Shown piece after piece: positions 19,758 through 28,454 of a DNA stretch of 64,000 bases (positions within the stretch are counted from its first letter, which is position 1; each line of letters starts with the position of its first letter). This DNA comes from Micromonospora citrea (GTDB lineage: Bacteria > Actinomycetota > Actinomycetes > Mycobacteriales > Micromonosporaceae). Both the position numbers and the translations under genes were made by a program. A model generated the notes under the pieces. It made no database searches. It saw nothing but the letters and a program-made list of their open reading frames with translations, and was not told the origin of the DNA. The stretch covers positions 3,512,501-3,576,500 of the forward strand of contig NZ_FMHZ01000002.1 in NCBI RefSeq assembly GCF_900090315.1, in the 5' to 3' direction.

Positions 19758-20174
19758 GTGCTGGGGGCCGCACAGCGCCTGCGGCGCAGCACTGACTTCG
19801 CCGCAGCGGTCCGGGGTGGCCGCCGCGCCGGCCGCGGCGCGGTCGTGGTCCACCTGAGCCTGCCGTCGACCCCCGACGCCGCGACAGCAACCTCGCCGGA
19901 GCCGGCGCGGAGCAACGGTGCGGAGCAACCCTCCGTGCCGGCCCGTGCCGGCTTCGTCGTGTCCAAGGCCGTCGGGAACGCCGTGGTCCGCAACCGGGTC
20001 CGACGCCGACTGCGACACCTGGTCCGCGAGCGGCTGGCGGAGCTGCCCCCGGGGAGCACCCTGGTCGTACGCGCGCTGCCGGCCGCCGCCGAGGCGTCGT
20101 ACCCGCGGCTCGGCACCGACCTGGACGCGGCGATCGCGGCCGCGCGGGCGCCTCGCGGGCGGCGGTCCCGGTGA
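19758..20174 (+). CDS. rnpA: ribonuclease P protein component
   Basis: 138 residues from GTG 19758. It is the protein subunit that helps RNase P RNA cleave tRNA 5' leaders. It starts [20 protein letters not shown], and the conserved RNR motif is in [21 protein letters not shown] Pro/Ala-rich insertion ([20 protein letters not shown]) interrupts the central sheet and is longer than in most bacteria. The stop overlaps the yidD start by 4 bp (GTGA). Confidence 0.95.
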   Translation: MLGAAQRLRRSTDFAAAVRGGRRAGRGAVVVHLSLPSTPDAATATSPEPARSNGAEQPSVPARAGFVVSKAVGNAVVRNRVRRRLRHLVRERLAELPPGSTLVVRALPAAAEASYPRLGTDLDAAIAAARAPRGRRSR

Positions 20175-20458
20175 CCGCCGGACCCGCCGCGCCGCGGCCC
20201 TCCACGATCGGTGCCCGGGTGCTGACCGGGCCCATCATCGCGTACCGTCGGTGGATAAGTCCGGCTCTGCCGGCCCGCTGTCGGTTCTATCCGTCGTGCA
20301 GCGCCTACGCCCTGGAGGCGGTGGGCCGACACGGCGCGATCCGGGGAGCTGGCCTGACGGTCCGGCGGTTGTTGCGCTGCCACCCCTTCCACCCAGGTGG
20401 ACACGACCCGGTGCCGGAGCCGGGCGGCCGCCGCCGTGCCGATGTGACTGGAGCCTGA
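20171..20458 (+). CDS. yidD: membrane protein insertion efficiency factor YidD
   Basis: 95 residues. The family core is clear: [31 protein letters not shown], with the cysteines of RCRFYPSCS, followed by [16 protein letters not shown]. YidD is a small membrane-associated protein that helps YidC-dependent insertion. Its GTG start overlaps the rnpA stop, and yidC begins 3 nt after its stop, so the three are translationally linked. Confidence 0.95.
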   Translation: MTAGPAAPRPSTIGARVLTGPIIAYRRWISPALPARCRFYPSCSAYALEAVGRHGAIRGAGLTVRRLLRCHPFHPGGHDPVPEPGGRRRADVTGA

Positions 20459-20461
20459 GAA

Positions 20462-21451
20462 TTGAGTCTCGACTGGATCTACTACGCGATTTCGTGGATC
20501 CTGCTGGCCTGGCATGGGGCCTGGGACGCCATCGGGGTGCCGGACGCGGCGGTGATCGGCACCAACTGGGCCTGGATCCTCGCCATCGTCTTCCTGGTGG
20601 TCACCGTCCGGGTGATCCTCTTCCCCGTCTTCGTCAAGCAGATCAAGTCGCAGCGGGCGATGCAGGCGCTCCAGCCGCAGGTCAAGGCGCTGCAGGAGAA
20701 GCACAAGGGTGACCGGGAGACGCTCCAGAAGGAGATGATGGAGCTCTACCGGAAGGAAAAGGCCAACCCGCTCATGGGCTGCCTTCCGATGGTTCTCCAG
20801 ATCCCGGTCTTCCTCGGCCTCTTCCACGTGCTCCGCCGACTCGACCCGGGAAAGAGCGAGAGCGGCAAGACCCTCTACGGCTGGACGGTCGGCCAGTTCG
20901 AGAGCGCGTCGGCCGCGAAGCTCTTCACCGCCCCGATCGCCGGCAAGTTCGGCTCGACCGCCGACGAGCTGGCGGCGCTGAACGCCAACGGCACCACCGT
21001 CAAGGTCATCGCCGGCATCCTGGTCTTGTTGATGATGGGCACGACCTACCTCACCAGCCGCCAGATGATCCTCAAGACCGGCTGGGCCGAGGACCCGCAG
21101 CAGCGGATGATCCAGAAGCTGATGCTCTACGGCATCCCACTGTCGCTGCTCATCTCCGGTGCCATCTTCCCCATCGGCGTGATCATCTACTGGGTCATCA
21201 ACAACCTCTCCACCCTGGCGCAGCAGCAGTGGGTGCTGCGCAAGTTCCCGCCGCCGCCGAGCGCCACCAGCAAGCCGGGCACCTCGCCCCGCAGCCCGGT
21301 GCAGCCGGCCAAGACCGGCGGCCTGCTGGGCCGCGCCAAGCCCGCCCCCCAGGCCCCGGCCAAGCCCGCCGCGCCGAAGGTCGCCGGCCCGAAGCCGGGC
21401 GCCAAGCCGGTCAACCCCAAGAAGGGCCGCCCCGCCAAGCGGCAGGGCTGA
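20462..21451 (+). CDS. yidC: membrane protein insertase YidC/Oxa1
   Basis: 329 residues from a TTG start 3 nt after yidD. This is the Gram-positive form without the large periplasmic domain. Helices lie at about 1-20, 28-56, a long cytoplasmic hairpin (SQRAMQALQPQVKALQEKHK), about 96-115, 178-200 and 220-255. GCLPMVLQIPVFLGLFHVL is the conserved membrane motif and the substrate-groove arginine is likely in ILFPVFVKQIKSQRAM. A Pro/Lys-rich cytoplasmic tail follows. It inserts membrane proteins with or without SecYEG. Confidence 0.95.
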   Translation: MSLDWIYYAISWILLAWHGAWDAIGVPDAAVIGTNWAWILAIVFLVVTVRVILFPVFVKQIKSQRAMQALQPQVKALQEKHKGDRETLQKEMMELYRKEKANPLMGCLPMVLQIPVFLGLFHVLRRLDPGKSESGKTLYGWTVGQFESASAAKLFTAPIAGKFGSTADELAALNANGTTVKVIAGILVLLMMGTTYLTSRQMILKTGWAEDPQQRMIQKLMLYGIPLSLLISGAIFPIGVIIYWVINNLSTLAQQQWVLRKFPPPPSATSKPGTSPRSPVQPAKTGGLLGRAKPAPQAPAKPAAPKVAGPKPGAKPVNPKKGRPAKRQG

Positions 21452-21458
21452 GGACCTC

Positions 21459-21490
21459 CGGGCCGCCGTCGGGAGACCGGCGGCGGCCCG
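21459..21490 (+). terminator. hairpin between yidC and jag
   Basis: The 10-bp stem CGGGCCGCCG/CGGCGGCCCG has a 12-nt loop and starts 8 nt after the yidC stop. There is no T tract, so attenuation or mRNA protection is as likely as full termination. Confidence 0.4.
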
Positions 21491-21665
21491 TTCCGCACCG
21501 CGCAGCCGCCGTACGGCCGGCGCCGGGCGGAATTGCCGCGCACGGCGCGGTCACGGGCGACACTGCCCGTACGACAGACGTGCCCGTGGGCACCGGCGAC
21601 CTCCCGCCGACCCCGGGAAACCAGCGGACCCGACGGTCCGGCCGAGCGAGTACGGAGATGAGACC

Positions 21666-22256
21666 GTGACCGACACCAGCACCCCCCGCGCTGACAAGTC
21701 CCTGGACGACGAGGGGACCGAGCCGACCGCGGTGAACGGCGAGATCGAGGAGGCCGGCGAGGAGCCGGGCGCCAAGGAGAAGAAGGCCGTCGGCGAGAGC
21801 GAGCTGTTCCGGCAGAGCGAGATCGCGGCCGACTACGTCGAGGGTCTGCTCGACATCCTCGACTACGACGGCGACATCGACGAGCTGGTCTCCGGCGGCC
21901 GTCCCGTCGTCGAGGTGGTCGGCGGCCGGCTGCAGAACCTGGTCGGCCAGCGCGGGGCCACCCTGGAGGCGCTCCAGGAGCTCGCCCGCCTCGCCGTCTT
22001 CCGGCAGACCGGCACGCCGAGCCGGCTGCTGCTCGACATCGGCGGCTACCGGGCGAACCGCCGCAAGGAGCTCGCCGCCGTCGCCAAGAACGCCGTCGAG
22101 AAGGTCAAGGAGCACGGCGAGCCCGTGCGCCTGGAGCCGATGTCGGCGTTCGAGCGCAAGTGCGTGCACGACGTCGTCAACGCGATGAGCGGCGTGGAGA
22201 GCGAGTCCGAGGGCGTCGAGCCGAACCGGCGCATCATCGTCCGGCCGGCGGACTGA
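21666..22256 (+). CDS. jag: Jag/KhpB RNA-binding protein (KH + R3H)
   Basis: 196 residues from GTG 21666 with GGAGATGAG upstream. A charged acidic N-terminal third is followed by a KH domain ([20 protein letters not shown], GxxG-type loop QRGA) and an R3H domain ([20 protein letters not shown], then [13 protein letters not shown]). The family forms KhpA/KhpB complexes that bind many RNAs and affect cell elongation in Gram-positives. It lies in the conserved yidC-jag-rsmG order. Confidence 0.93.
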   Translation: MTDTSTPRADKSLDDEGTEPTAVNGEIEEAGEEPGAKEKKAVGESELFRQSEIAADYVEGLLDILDYDGDIDELVSGGRPVVEVVGGRLQNLVGQRGATLEALQELARLAVFRQTGTPSRLLLDIGGYRANRRKELAAVAKNAVEKVKEHGEPVRLEPMSAFERKCVHDVVNAMSGVESESEGVEPNRRIIVRPAD

Positions 22257-22260
22257 CCGG

Positions 22261-23121
22261 GTGACCCACGACGACACCGCGGCCGGTGCCGCGGCCGGCC
22301 CGGGTGGCACGCCGCCCGGGCCGCCGCCTTTCCGGCCCGACTCGCCCGTACCCGCCGACGACGCCTCGACGGTCGTCGACGGACGCGCCCCCTCGCCGGC
22401 CGACGCGGTGCTGCCGCCGGAACTGGCCGGTGCCGCACGCACCCTCTTCGGCGACCGACTCGACCTGGCCGCCGCGTACGCCGAACTGCTGGCCACCGAC
22501 GGCGTGGTGCGCGGCCTGATCGGGCCGCGCGAGGCGCCTCGGATCTGGGACCGGCACCTGCTCAACTGCGCGGCGGTGGCCGAGCGGATCCCCGAGGGCG
22601 CGACGGTTCTGGACGTCGGCTCCGGCGCGGGCCTGCCCGGCCTGGTGCTGGCGATCGCGCGACCGGACCTGACCGTGACCCTGATCGAGCCGCTCGCCCG
22701 ACGCACCTCCTTCCTCATCGAGGCGGTGCAGCAGCTCGGGTTGGCCAAGATGGTCCGGGTGTTCCGGGGGCGGGCCGACGAGGCGGCCACCGGCTCGTCG
22801 GGCGTTGCCCCGCTGAGCGGGGACGTGGTCACGGCCCGCGCCGTCGCGCCGCTGGACCGGCTGTCGGCGTGGTGTCTGCCGCTGGCCGTGTCCGGCGGTC
22901 GGCTCATCGCCCTCAAGGGCGCGTCGGCCGCCGACGAGATCGCCGAGCACGCGGAGACGGTGGCGCGGCTCGGCGGCGGCGAGCCGCAGGTGCACCGCTG
23001 CGGCGAGGGCGTCATCGACCCGCCGACGATCGTGGTGGAGATCGTGCGGGAGCGGATGGTCGGCCCCGCCCGGCCCAAGGCGCCGAAGCGGTCTCGCGGT
23101 GGTCGGTCCCGGCGGCGCTGA
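22261..23121 (+). CDS. rsmG: 16S rRNA (guanine527-N7)-methyltransferase RsmG
   Basis: 286 residues, GTG start 4 nt after jag. The first 55 residues are a Pro/Ala-rich extension, so an internal start is possible. The methyltransferase core has [20 protein letters not shown], the SAM motif [20 protein letters not shown] and [19 protein letters not shown]. It methylates G527 of 16S rRNA; loss in other bacteria gives low-level streptomycin resistance. The basic tail [10 protein letters not shown] is typical of GC-rich relatives. Confidence 0.95.
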   Translation: MTHDDTAAGAAAGPGGTPPGPPPFRPDSPVPADDASTVVDGRAPSPADAVLPPELAGAARTLFGDRLDLAAAYAELLATDGVVRGLIGPREAPRIWDRHLLNCAAVAERIPEGATVLDVGSGAGLPGLVLAIARPDLTVTLIEPLARRTSFLIEAVQQLGLAKMVRVFRGRADEAATGSSGVAPLSGDVVTARAVAPLDRLSAWCLPLAVSGGRLIALKGASAADEIAEHAETVARLGGGEPQVHRCGEGVIDPPTIVVEIVRERMVGPARPKAPKRSRGGRSRRR

Positions 23122-23394
23122 CTCCACTTCGGAGGCGGCGCCGGAACGGGCGTCCCGGCCGATGGTTGGCTCGTTGAACCGTGCGGGTGGACGGAAGGGA
23201 TGTGAACCCGACGTGGACCGGCCGCGCCCGTGAGCCGTAGGCTGGCCGCGCGTCGATAGTGTGGAGCGGGCGGCAACGGACGTTCACCGGGTCCCGACCG
23301 CTCCCGCCGGGCCGTACGCTCCGCGGTGCGAGCGCACGTGCGGGCCGGTTGACGGGGATGCGGGCCGACCATCCGAAGCGGGCAGGGATGACAG

Positions 23395-24699
23395 GTGCAT
23401 GACGACGGCAGGTACGACGATCCACGCGTGACCGGATCAGCGGGCGATCCCGTTTCACGTGAAACCGACTACCCGAGCTGGTCGCCCGCCGGGCCGTCCC
23501 GCGGCCCGTCGACCCGACCGCCGGACTGTGACCCGGTCGTCGGACGGGACAGCGGCCCGGCACTGCCCACCGCGCGGCCGGCTGCGGACGGCTCGACGCG
23601 CACCGGCAACTCGACCGGCCGGGTGATCCCCATCCGGCGCAACACCTCGGCTTCGGCGCGGTTCGAGCCCTCGGTGCCGCAGCAGCCGACCCCCGATGCG
23701 GTGCCGGACGTCGCTCCCGAACCCGTGCCCGTCACCGACACGCCCGCGACCCCGGCCGGAGCCTACGGGCCCACCGTCACCGAGGCCGCGTACGTTTCAC
23801 GTGAAACCCCGACGCGCGAAGAGGATGACCCACCGTTGGCTATGGAGGCGATGCGCGCCGTGCAGATCCTGAATCCGAGTGGCGAGGTGACGATGCCTCG
23901 GCCGGAGCGGACCCGGGTCATGTGCGTCGCGAACCAGAAGGGCGGCGTGGGTAAGACCACGACCACGGTGAACCTTGCGGTGGCGCTCGCCCTGCACGGC
24001 AACCGGGTGCTGGTGGTCGACCTGGACCCGCAGGGCAACGCCTCCACAGGGCTGAACGTCCCGCACCACACCGGCGTGCCGGACGTCTACGACTGCCTCA
24101 TCAACAGCGTGCCGCTGGAGGAGGTCGCCCAGGGCGTGGAGGGCATCCCCAACCTCTGGTGCGTGCCGGCCACGATCGACCTGGCCGGTGCGGAGATCGA
24201 GTTGGTGTCGGTGGTCGCCCGCGAGTCCCGGCTGGCCCGGGCCATCGCCGCCTACCCAGGCCACTTCGACTACGTCTTCATCGACTGCCCGCCGTCGCTC
24301 GGCCTGCTCACGGTGAACGCGCTCGTCGCCGCGCAGGAGGTGCTCATCCCCATCCAGTGCGAGTACTACGCGCTGGAAGGGCTGAACCAACTGATCAACA
24401 ACATCAACCTGGTTCGGCAGCACCTCAACCCGAGGCTCGAGGTCTCCACGATCCTGCTCACCATGTACGACCGGCGTACGCGGCTGGCCGACGCCGTGGA
24501 GCAGGACGTCCGGAACCACTTCGGCGACAAGGTGCTCCAGGCCGTGATCCCGCGGAACGTGCGCGTCTCCGAGGCGCCGAGCTACGGCCAGTCCGTGATG
24601 ACCTACGATCCGGGATCGCGGGGGGCCACGAGCTACTTCGAGGCCGCCCAGGAGATCGCCGAGCGCGGCGTCAAGGAGCCGGTGAGCCGGAATGCGTAG
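23395..24699 (+). CDS. parA: chromosome partitioning ATPase ParA
   Basis: 434 residues if started at GTG 23395. The MinD/ParA ATPase core begins near residue 160: CVANQKGGVGKTTTTVNLAV (deviant Walker A), VVDLDPQGNAST, FIDCPPSLGLLTVNAL. It drives ParB-parS segregation. The first 150 residues are low-complexity and unlike ParA. Two parS sites (23452, 23794) fall in this part and would be translated as VSRET. An ATG at 23842 or TTG at 23836 would give a normal-sized ParA and leave both parS sites untranslated. It is followed by parB after 27 bp. Confidence 0.92.
   Translation: MHDDGRYDDPRVTGSAGDPVSRETDYPSWSPAGPSRGPSTRPPDCDPVVGRDSGPALPTARPAADGSTRTGNSTGRVIPIRRNTSASARFEPSVPQQPTPDAVPDVAPEPVPVTDTPATPAGAYGPTVTEAAYVSRETPTREEDDPPLAMEAMRAVQILNPSGEVTMPRPERTRVMCVANQKGGVGKTTTTVNLAVALALHGNRVLVVDLDPQGNASTGLNVPHHTGVPDVYDCLINSVPLEEVAQGVEGIPNLWCVPATIDLAGAEIELVSVVARESRLARAIAAYPGHFDYVFIDCPPSLGLLTVNALVAAQEVLIPIQCEYYALEGLNQLINNINLVRQHLNPRLEVSTILLTMYDRRTRLADAVEQDVRNHFGDKVLQAVIPRNVRVSEAPSYGQSVMTYDPGSRGATSYFEAAQEIAERGVKEPVSRNA
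23452..23465. promoter_or_regulatory. parS: parS site 1
   Basis: Exact GTTTCACGTGAAAC, the ParB-binding centromere palindrome of actinobacteria and most bacteria. It lies inside the 5' part of the parA frame, or in its leader if parA starts downstream. Confidence 0.95.
23794..23807. promoter_or_regulatory. parS: parS site 2
   Basis: Exact GTTTCACGTGAAAC, 35 bp before the likely internal parA start at 23842. ParB bound here could affect parAB expression. Confidence 0.95.
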
Positions 24700-24726
24700 T
24701 GCGGAACAGTCGCTGGGAGGCGTGGC

Positions 24727-25746
24727 ATGAAGAACCGTCCTCGGGGCGGCCTGGGTCGGGGCCTGGGGGCCCTCATCCCGACCGGACCGGCGCCGACCGC
24801 CACCACCACGGCTGAGGCGGCACCCGCCGCCGCCGCCGTCGACGCCTCGCCGGAGCCGTCGCCGCCGGTGGCCGGTCCGCCCGCCACGCCACCGGTCGAG
24901 CCCGAGCCCGCGCTCAGCCCGGTGCCGGGTGCCCGGTTCGCCGAGATCCCGGTCGACGCGATCGTGCCGAACCCGAAGCAGCCCCGGCAGATCTTCGACG
25001 AGGAGGCACTGGAGGAGCTGAAGACCTCCATCCAGGAGGTCGGCTTCCTCCAGCCGATCGTCGTACGGCAGCTCGACGACGAGAAGTACGAACTCGTCAT
25101 GGGCGAGCGGCGCTGGCGGGCCGCGCAGGCGGTCGGGCGGGAGTCCATCCCCGCCATCGTCCGCGACACGCGGGACGACGCGATGCTCCGGGACGCGCTG
25201 CTGGAGAACATCCACCGGGCGAACCTCAACCCGCTGGAGGAGGCCGCCGCGTACCAGCAGCTGCTGGACGAGTTCGGTGCCACCCACGAGGAACTCGCCC
25301 GTCGGATCGGGCGGAGCCGCCCGCAGATCTCGAACACGATCCGGCTGCTCAACCTCCCGGCGCCGGTGCAGAAGCGGGTCGCCGCAGGCGTCCTGTCCGC
25401 CGGGCACGCCCGGGCGCTGCTGAGCCTCGACGAGCCGGAGGCGCAGGAGCAGTTGGCGCTCAGGATCGTCGCCGAAGGGCTCTCTGTCCGGGCGACGGAG
25501 GAGATCGTCGCCCTGGCGCTGAGCGACGGCCCGACGAAGAAGGAGACGGCACGTCGTCGTCCCAAGCCGCACGCACCCGCTCTGACGGATCTGGCTGACC
25601 GGCTATCCGACCGCTTCGACACCCGCGTCAAGGTCGACATCGGTCGGAGCAAGGGCAAGATCACCATCGAGTTCGCGACGGTCGACGACCTGGAGCGGAT
25701 TGTCGGCATCATCGGCGTCGGCCAGGAGGAGGAGCCGGAGGCCTGA
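24727..25746 (+). CDS. parB: chromosome partitioning protein ParB
   Basis: 339 residues, GGGAGG upstream of ATG 24727. It starts [20 protein letters not shown], the ParA-contact motif. The CTP-binding ParB/Srx domain has [19 protein letters not shown] and [14 protein letters not shown] (GERRxRA box). The helix-turn-helix is in [20 protein letters not shown]. The C-terminal dimerisation domain ends the protein. It loads at parS as a CTP-dependent sliding clamp. Five parS sites lie within the parAB locus and the next 1.6 kb. Confidence 0.97.
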   Translation: MKNRPRGGLGRGLGALIPTGPAPTATTTAEAAPAAAAVDASPEPSPPVAGPPATPPVEPEPALSPVPGARFAEIPVDAIVPNPKQPRQIFDEEALEELKTSIQEVGFLQPIVVRQLDDEKYELVMGERRWRAAQAVGRESIPAIVRDTRDDAMLRDALLENIHRANLNPLEEAAAYQQLLDEFGATHEELARRIGRSRPQISNTIRLLNLPAPVQKRVAAGVLSAGHARALLSLDEPEAQEQLALRIVAEGLSVRATEEIVALALSDGPTKKETARRRPKPHAPALTDLADRLSDRFDTRVKVDIGRSKGKITIEFATVDDLERIVGIIGVGQEEEPEA

Positions 25747-25758
25747 GCCCGGCACCAC

Positions 25759-25790
25759 CGGCCGCGTGACCCATCCAGGTCGCGCGGCCG
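25759..25790 (+). terminator. parAB terminator hairpin
   Basis: CGGCCGCG pairs with CGCGGCCG, and inner GACC with GGTC, giving a nearly continuous 13-bp stem with a 6-nt loop. It begins 13 nt past the parB stop. It lacks a long T run, as often in GC-rich genomes. Confidence 0.55.
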
Positions 25791-25830
25791 TGCCATGTGG
25801 CGATCGGACGCTCCTCCCGCCGGCACTGCC

Positions 25831-25994
25831 GTTCTGGGTATGGCGGTCGGGGTCCGGGTTTCGCTGGTGTTCGGACCTGGCGGCCGAGGTTCGGGTCGGG
25901 CTGTCGTTCCGGGTATGGCGGTCGGACTTCCTGTTGCGCTGACGGCCCGGGGCCGGGATTCGGGTCGCCCTGGTGTTCCGGGTCTGCCGGTCGG
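25831..25994. repeat. three copies of a 20-bp motif at 70-74 bp period
   Basis: GTTCTGGGTATGGCGGTCGG (25831), GTTCCGGGTATGGCGGTCGG (25905) and GTTCCGGGTCTGCCGGTCGG (25975). The intervening DNA is also partly repeated (TTCGGGTCG, CTGGTGTTC), so this is a degenerate tandem array of a roughly 72-bp unit. Confidence 0.75.
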
Positions 25995-26570
25995 CACCGA
26001 TCCCCTCCAGCTCCGTCGGTACGCGGCGATCGGGCGCCGAGCCGTTCGACAAGGGTGCTCTGCTCCGGATTCGGCTGTCGGTGCCGGGTGGACTGTCGCT
26101 TCGGAGCGGCGGTCCGTCACCGTCCGGCGGCCCGCCCCTGCTTGGCGGCCGCGACGTGCTGCCGCTGTGCTTCACGCCGGACGACTGCACCTCGTCGAAC
26201 GGCGCGGGCCGGCCAGCCGCCCGCCGGCCCGCTCCCGGTGGCCCTCATTCGGCCGCTGACGATCCGTCTGCGACCGCCCCACTTCACCCGACACTGACGG
26301 CGCGTGTCGCCCCTGAGTGGCCGTAGAGAGGCGTTTCCGATGCATCTCTCCTGTGGGTCACTCGGTGGGGCGACGCGGGCCACGCCGGAATGACCGGCGG
26401 CTCCGTTTCTGGGCCTGCTCTTGTCGAGCAGCAGCACACCGCTCCGCCACGAGCAGATCGACGTTTACGCGGAACGAGCGTCGGGCGGCTTGGCCCCGGG
26501 GAGACGAGAGCTGTGATCGGAACGCGCCCTCGCGCACCTCGTTGGTGGGCGAAACCGTCGAGGCGTCGGC

Positions 26571-26584
26571 GTTTCACGTGAAAC
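26571..26584. promoter_or_regulatory. parS: parS site 3
   Basis: Exact GTTTCACGTGAAAC in non-coding DNA 825 bp beyond parB. Confidence 0.95.
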
Positions 26585-26854
26585 TGGAACCGCCCCCCTC
26601 TCGCCCTGCCGGGTTCGTGGTCCAGGCCGGGAGACCGCCGGTCATGCGGAGGCCACTTGCGCACAGGCCTCCGGAACCTGCCCCACGCGCCGCGCCCCAG
26701 CCACCCCAGTGCTCAGCCGACCCCTGTCCCGCCGACGCACGCGCTGCACCTGGACGCCCCACAGCCTCACCGATGCCACGAAGCACCGAAGGCCCGGCGG
26801 CACGGTGACTCAGGTGCTGAGGTGCTCGGCGACTCGGTGGCACGGCGGCGACTC

Positions 26855-26995
26855 GGCGGCGCAGCGAACCCGCAGCGCCTTGCCCGAGCTACTGACCGCG
26901 CGGCGGCACGGCGAACCAAAAAGCGTCGCGCCCCAGGCACTGACCGCACGGCGGCGCGGCGAACCCGCAGCGCCGCGCCCCAGCCACTGACCGCC
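26855..26995. repeat. three tandem copies of a 47-48-bp repeat
   Basis: The blocks GCRCGGCGAACC (ending 26870, 26917 and 26965) and ACTGACCGC (starting 26891, 26939 and 26986) recur with a 47-48-bp period. Intervening CAGCGCC/GCCCCAG blocks also match. This is a short imperfect minisatellite between parS sites 3 and 4. Confidence 0.75.
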
Positions 26996-27192
26996 GCATG
27001 GACCCTCCAGCCCGCGATCACAGGCCGTCCGCTCCCAGCGAAGCGAGCGGTCGGCGCGTGGGTGAGCAGGAGGCGCGAGGTTGACGGGTCGGCTGGGAAG
27101 AAGGCCCCGGCCGTGAACATCCAAGTTCCGACGAGGCGTCCCGCTTTTGGCAGGGAGGCGCCCTCGCCCATGGGCGGTCAGGCGGAACGGTT

Positions 27193-27206
27193 GTTTCACG
27201 TGAAAC
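27193..27206. promoter_or_regulatory. parS: parS site 4
   Basis: Exact GTTTCACGTGAAAC with T before it, 78 bp from parS site 5 and next to a DnaA-box cluster. Confidence 0.95.
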
Positions 27207-27238
27207 GGCGGGCGAGACTCCTCGGCGCCCCCGAAAAG

Positions 27239-27363
27239 TTATCCACACGAGTTATCCACAGGTCCACCTGGTTTCACGTGAAACCCCGCGTGAAACCAGG
27301 TGCCGACCTGTGGATGACGGGGTGTGGCGGGCGTCTCAGCAGCCTGTGGATGCCTGTGGAAAA
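27239..27363. promoter_or_regulatory. DnaA-box cluster nested around parS
   Basis: Two perfect TTATCCACA boxes (27239-27247 and 27252-27260) face three reversed boxes: TGTGGATGA (27309-27317), TGTGGATGC (27345-27353) and TGTGGAAAA (27355-27363). parS site 5 lies between. The arms 27254-27263/27306-27315 (10 bp) and 27265-27278/27289-27302 (14 bp) are perfect inverted repeats, making a 62-bp dyad. Confidence 0.8.
27271..27284. promoter_or_regulatory. parS: parS site 5
   Basis: Exact GTTTCACGTGAAAC inside the left arm of a larger inverted repeat whose right arm (27289-27302) carries a further parS half-site CGTGAAAC. Confidence 0.95.
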
Positions 27364-27449
27364 CGTGTGCGGTCCGACCGCTTGGACGGACTGGTCGGCC
27401 GATCTCTCGGGTAGGGACAGCAGTGCCGGAAGCGGTTAGTGTCAGCGGC

Positions 27450-28235
27450 GTGCGCGACACCCCTCCCTCAGTCCCGGACTTCACCCAGTGGCCGTCCTTT
27501 CCCTTCGAGGGCGACCTTCGTGTCAAGCAACTCGATGACCCGGTCCCCGTCGAACCGCCCCGCCGGGGCGAGGGGCACCGGGAATGCACCGCCTGCACCG
27601 CCCCCGACGACGCCTACATCTGGGTGGGCGAGCGCTGGCGGGTGCGCGCCATGGACCGCCCCACCGGGCTGCCGATGGTGCTGATCCTGGAATCACGTTC
27701 GCATCTGGATCTCGGGGACCTGCCGAACCTGCTCGCCGCCGAGCTGGGGGTGATGACCGTCCGCCTGGAGCGGGCGATCCGTTCCCTGGACGGGGTCGCC
27801 CGGGTCCACGTCAACCGTTGGGGCGACGGTTCGGCGCACCTGCACATGTGGTTCCTCGCCCGGCCCTACGGCCGGCTCCAGCTTCGCGGAACCTTCCTCT
27901 CCCTGTGGGATTCGATCCTGCCGCCCATCTCCGAGGCGCAGTGGCGAGAGAACCTCGCCCTCGTCGCCGCGTGGCTGGCGGAGTTCGGAGGGCGGCCTCT
28001 CGCCGAACCGTCGCGTATTCAGTGGCAGGCCCCGTCCAGCTTTACCGGACAGCTTTCCGTCGACCTAGAGGCGCCGGAAGGCGAGGCCGTTTCGGTGATC
28101 GGGTCCAGCGAGGAGACGCCCCTCCCGCCGGTCGAGCACCGGGCGGACGAGACCGCCGAGGACCGGGTCGACGGAACCACGGAACACCGGGCAGAAGAGA
28201 CCGCCGCCCCGGACGGCCGACCGCCCGGCGACTGA
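27450..28235 (+). CDS. HIT-like conserved actinobacterial protein
   Basis: 261 residues from GTG 27450. The first 190 residues form an ordered domain with HIT-like features: an early CTACTAPDDAYIWVGERWRV strand region and a late VARVHVNRWGDGSAHLHMWF segment with an HxH-type motif where HIT hydrolases have HxHxH. A His-triad nucleotide hydrolase or related fold is inferred, but the motif is incomplete. The last 60 residues are an acidic, repetitive Glu/Thr/Arg tail (VEHRADETAEDRVDGTTEHR). It is separated from parB by the parS region. Its stop codon begins an 80-bp tandem repeat. Confidence 0.7.
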   Translation: MRDTPPSVPDFTQWPSFPFEGDLRVKQLDDPVPVEPPRRGEGHRECTACTAPDDAYIWVGERWRVRAMDRPTGLPMVLILESRSHLDLGDLPNLLAAELGVMTVRLERAIRSLDGVARVHVNRWGDGSAHLHMWFLARPYGRLQLRGTFLSLWDSILPPISEAQWRENLALVAAWLAEFGGRPLAEPSRIQWQAPSSFTGQLSVDLEAPEGEAVSVIGSSEETPLPPVEHRADETAEDRVDGTTEHRAEETAAPDGRPPGD

Positions 28236-28435
28236 CGCGCCACGGGCGGCCGGGTTGCGGCCGGATGGAACGCCGGACGACAACTCGGATCCGGTCGGCC
28301 GTCCGGCAGGTGACGCGGCACGGGCGGCCGGGTAGCGGTCGGGTGGGATGCCGGTGCGGCCACCCCGCATCCGGTCGGCCGTCCGGCGAGTGACGCGGCA
28401 CGGGCGGCCACCGGGGATCCGGCTGGCCGCCCGTG
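28233..28435. repeat. roughly 80-bp tandem repeat, 2.5 copies, starting at a stop codon
   Basis: TGACGCGSCACGGGCGGCC recurs at 28233, 28311 and 28391, and CCGGTCGGCCGTCCGGC at 28291 and 28371, giving a period of 78-80 bp. The first TGA is the stop codon of the upstream gene. Confidence 0.85.
28399..28435. terminator. hairpin between convergent genes
   Basis: The 12-bp perfect stem CACGGGCGGCCA/TGGCCGCCCGTG has a 13-nt loop and lies between the convergent 27450 gene and ddl. It could terminate both directions. Its left arm is the last copy of the 80-bp repeat motif. Confidence 0.55.
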
Positions 28436-28454
28436 GCGGAGGAACGGGGTCGGG

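Larger units (their letters stand above)
25747..27449. other. 1.7-kb gene-poor region carrying parS, repeats and DnaA boxes
   Basis: No reading frame here has convincing codon bias, domain content or a ribosome site. It contains the parB terminator (25759-25790), three roughly 72-bp degenerate repeats (25831-25994), three 47-48-bp repeats (about 26855-26995), parS sites 3-5 and a DnaA-box cluster (27239-27363). It may be a centromere-like non-coding segment. Confidence 0.65.

Noticed and set aside
25797..26297. Open frames with CRSGYGGR-type repeats downstream of parB
   Set aside because: The repeats come from the 72-bp DNA repeat and are open in several frames at once; no start signal or domain.
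26657..27439. A 260-codon rightward frame across parS sites 4 and 5
   Set aside because: It reads through a 47-bp DNA repeat, two parS palindromes and DnaA boxes, with a composition unlike proteins; no ribosome site.
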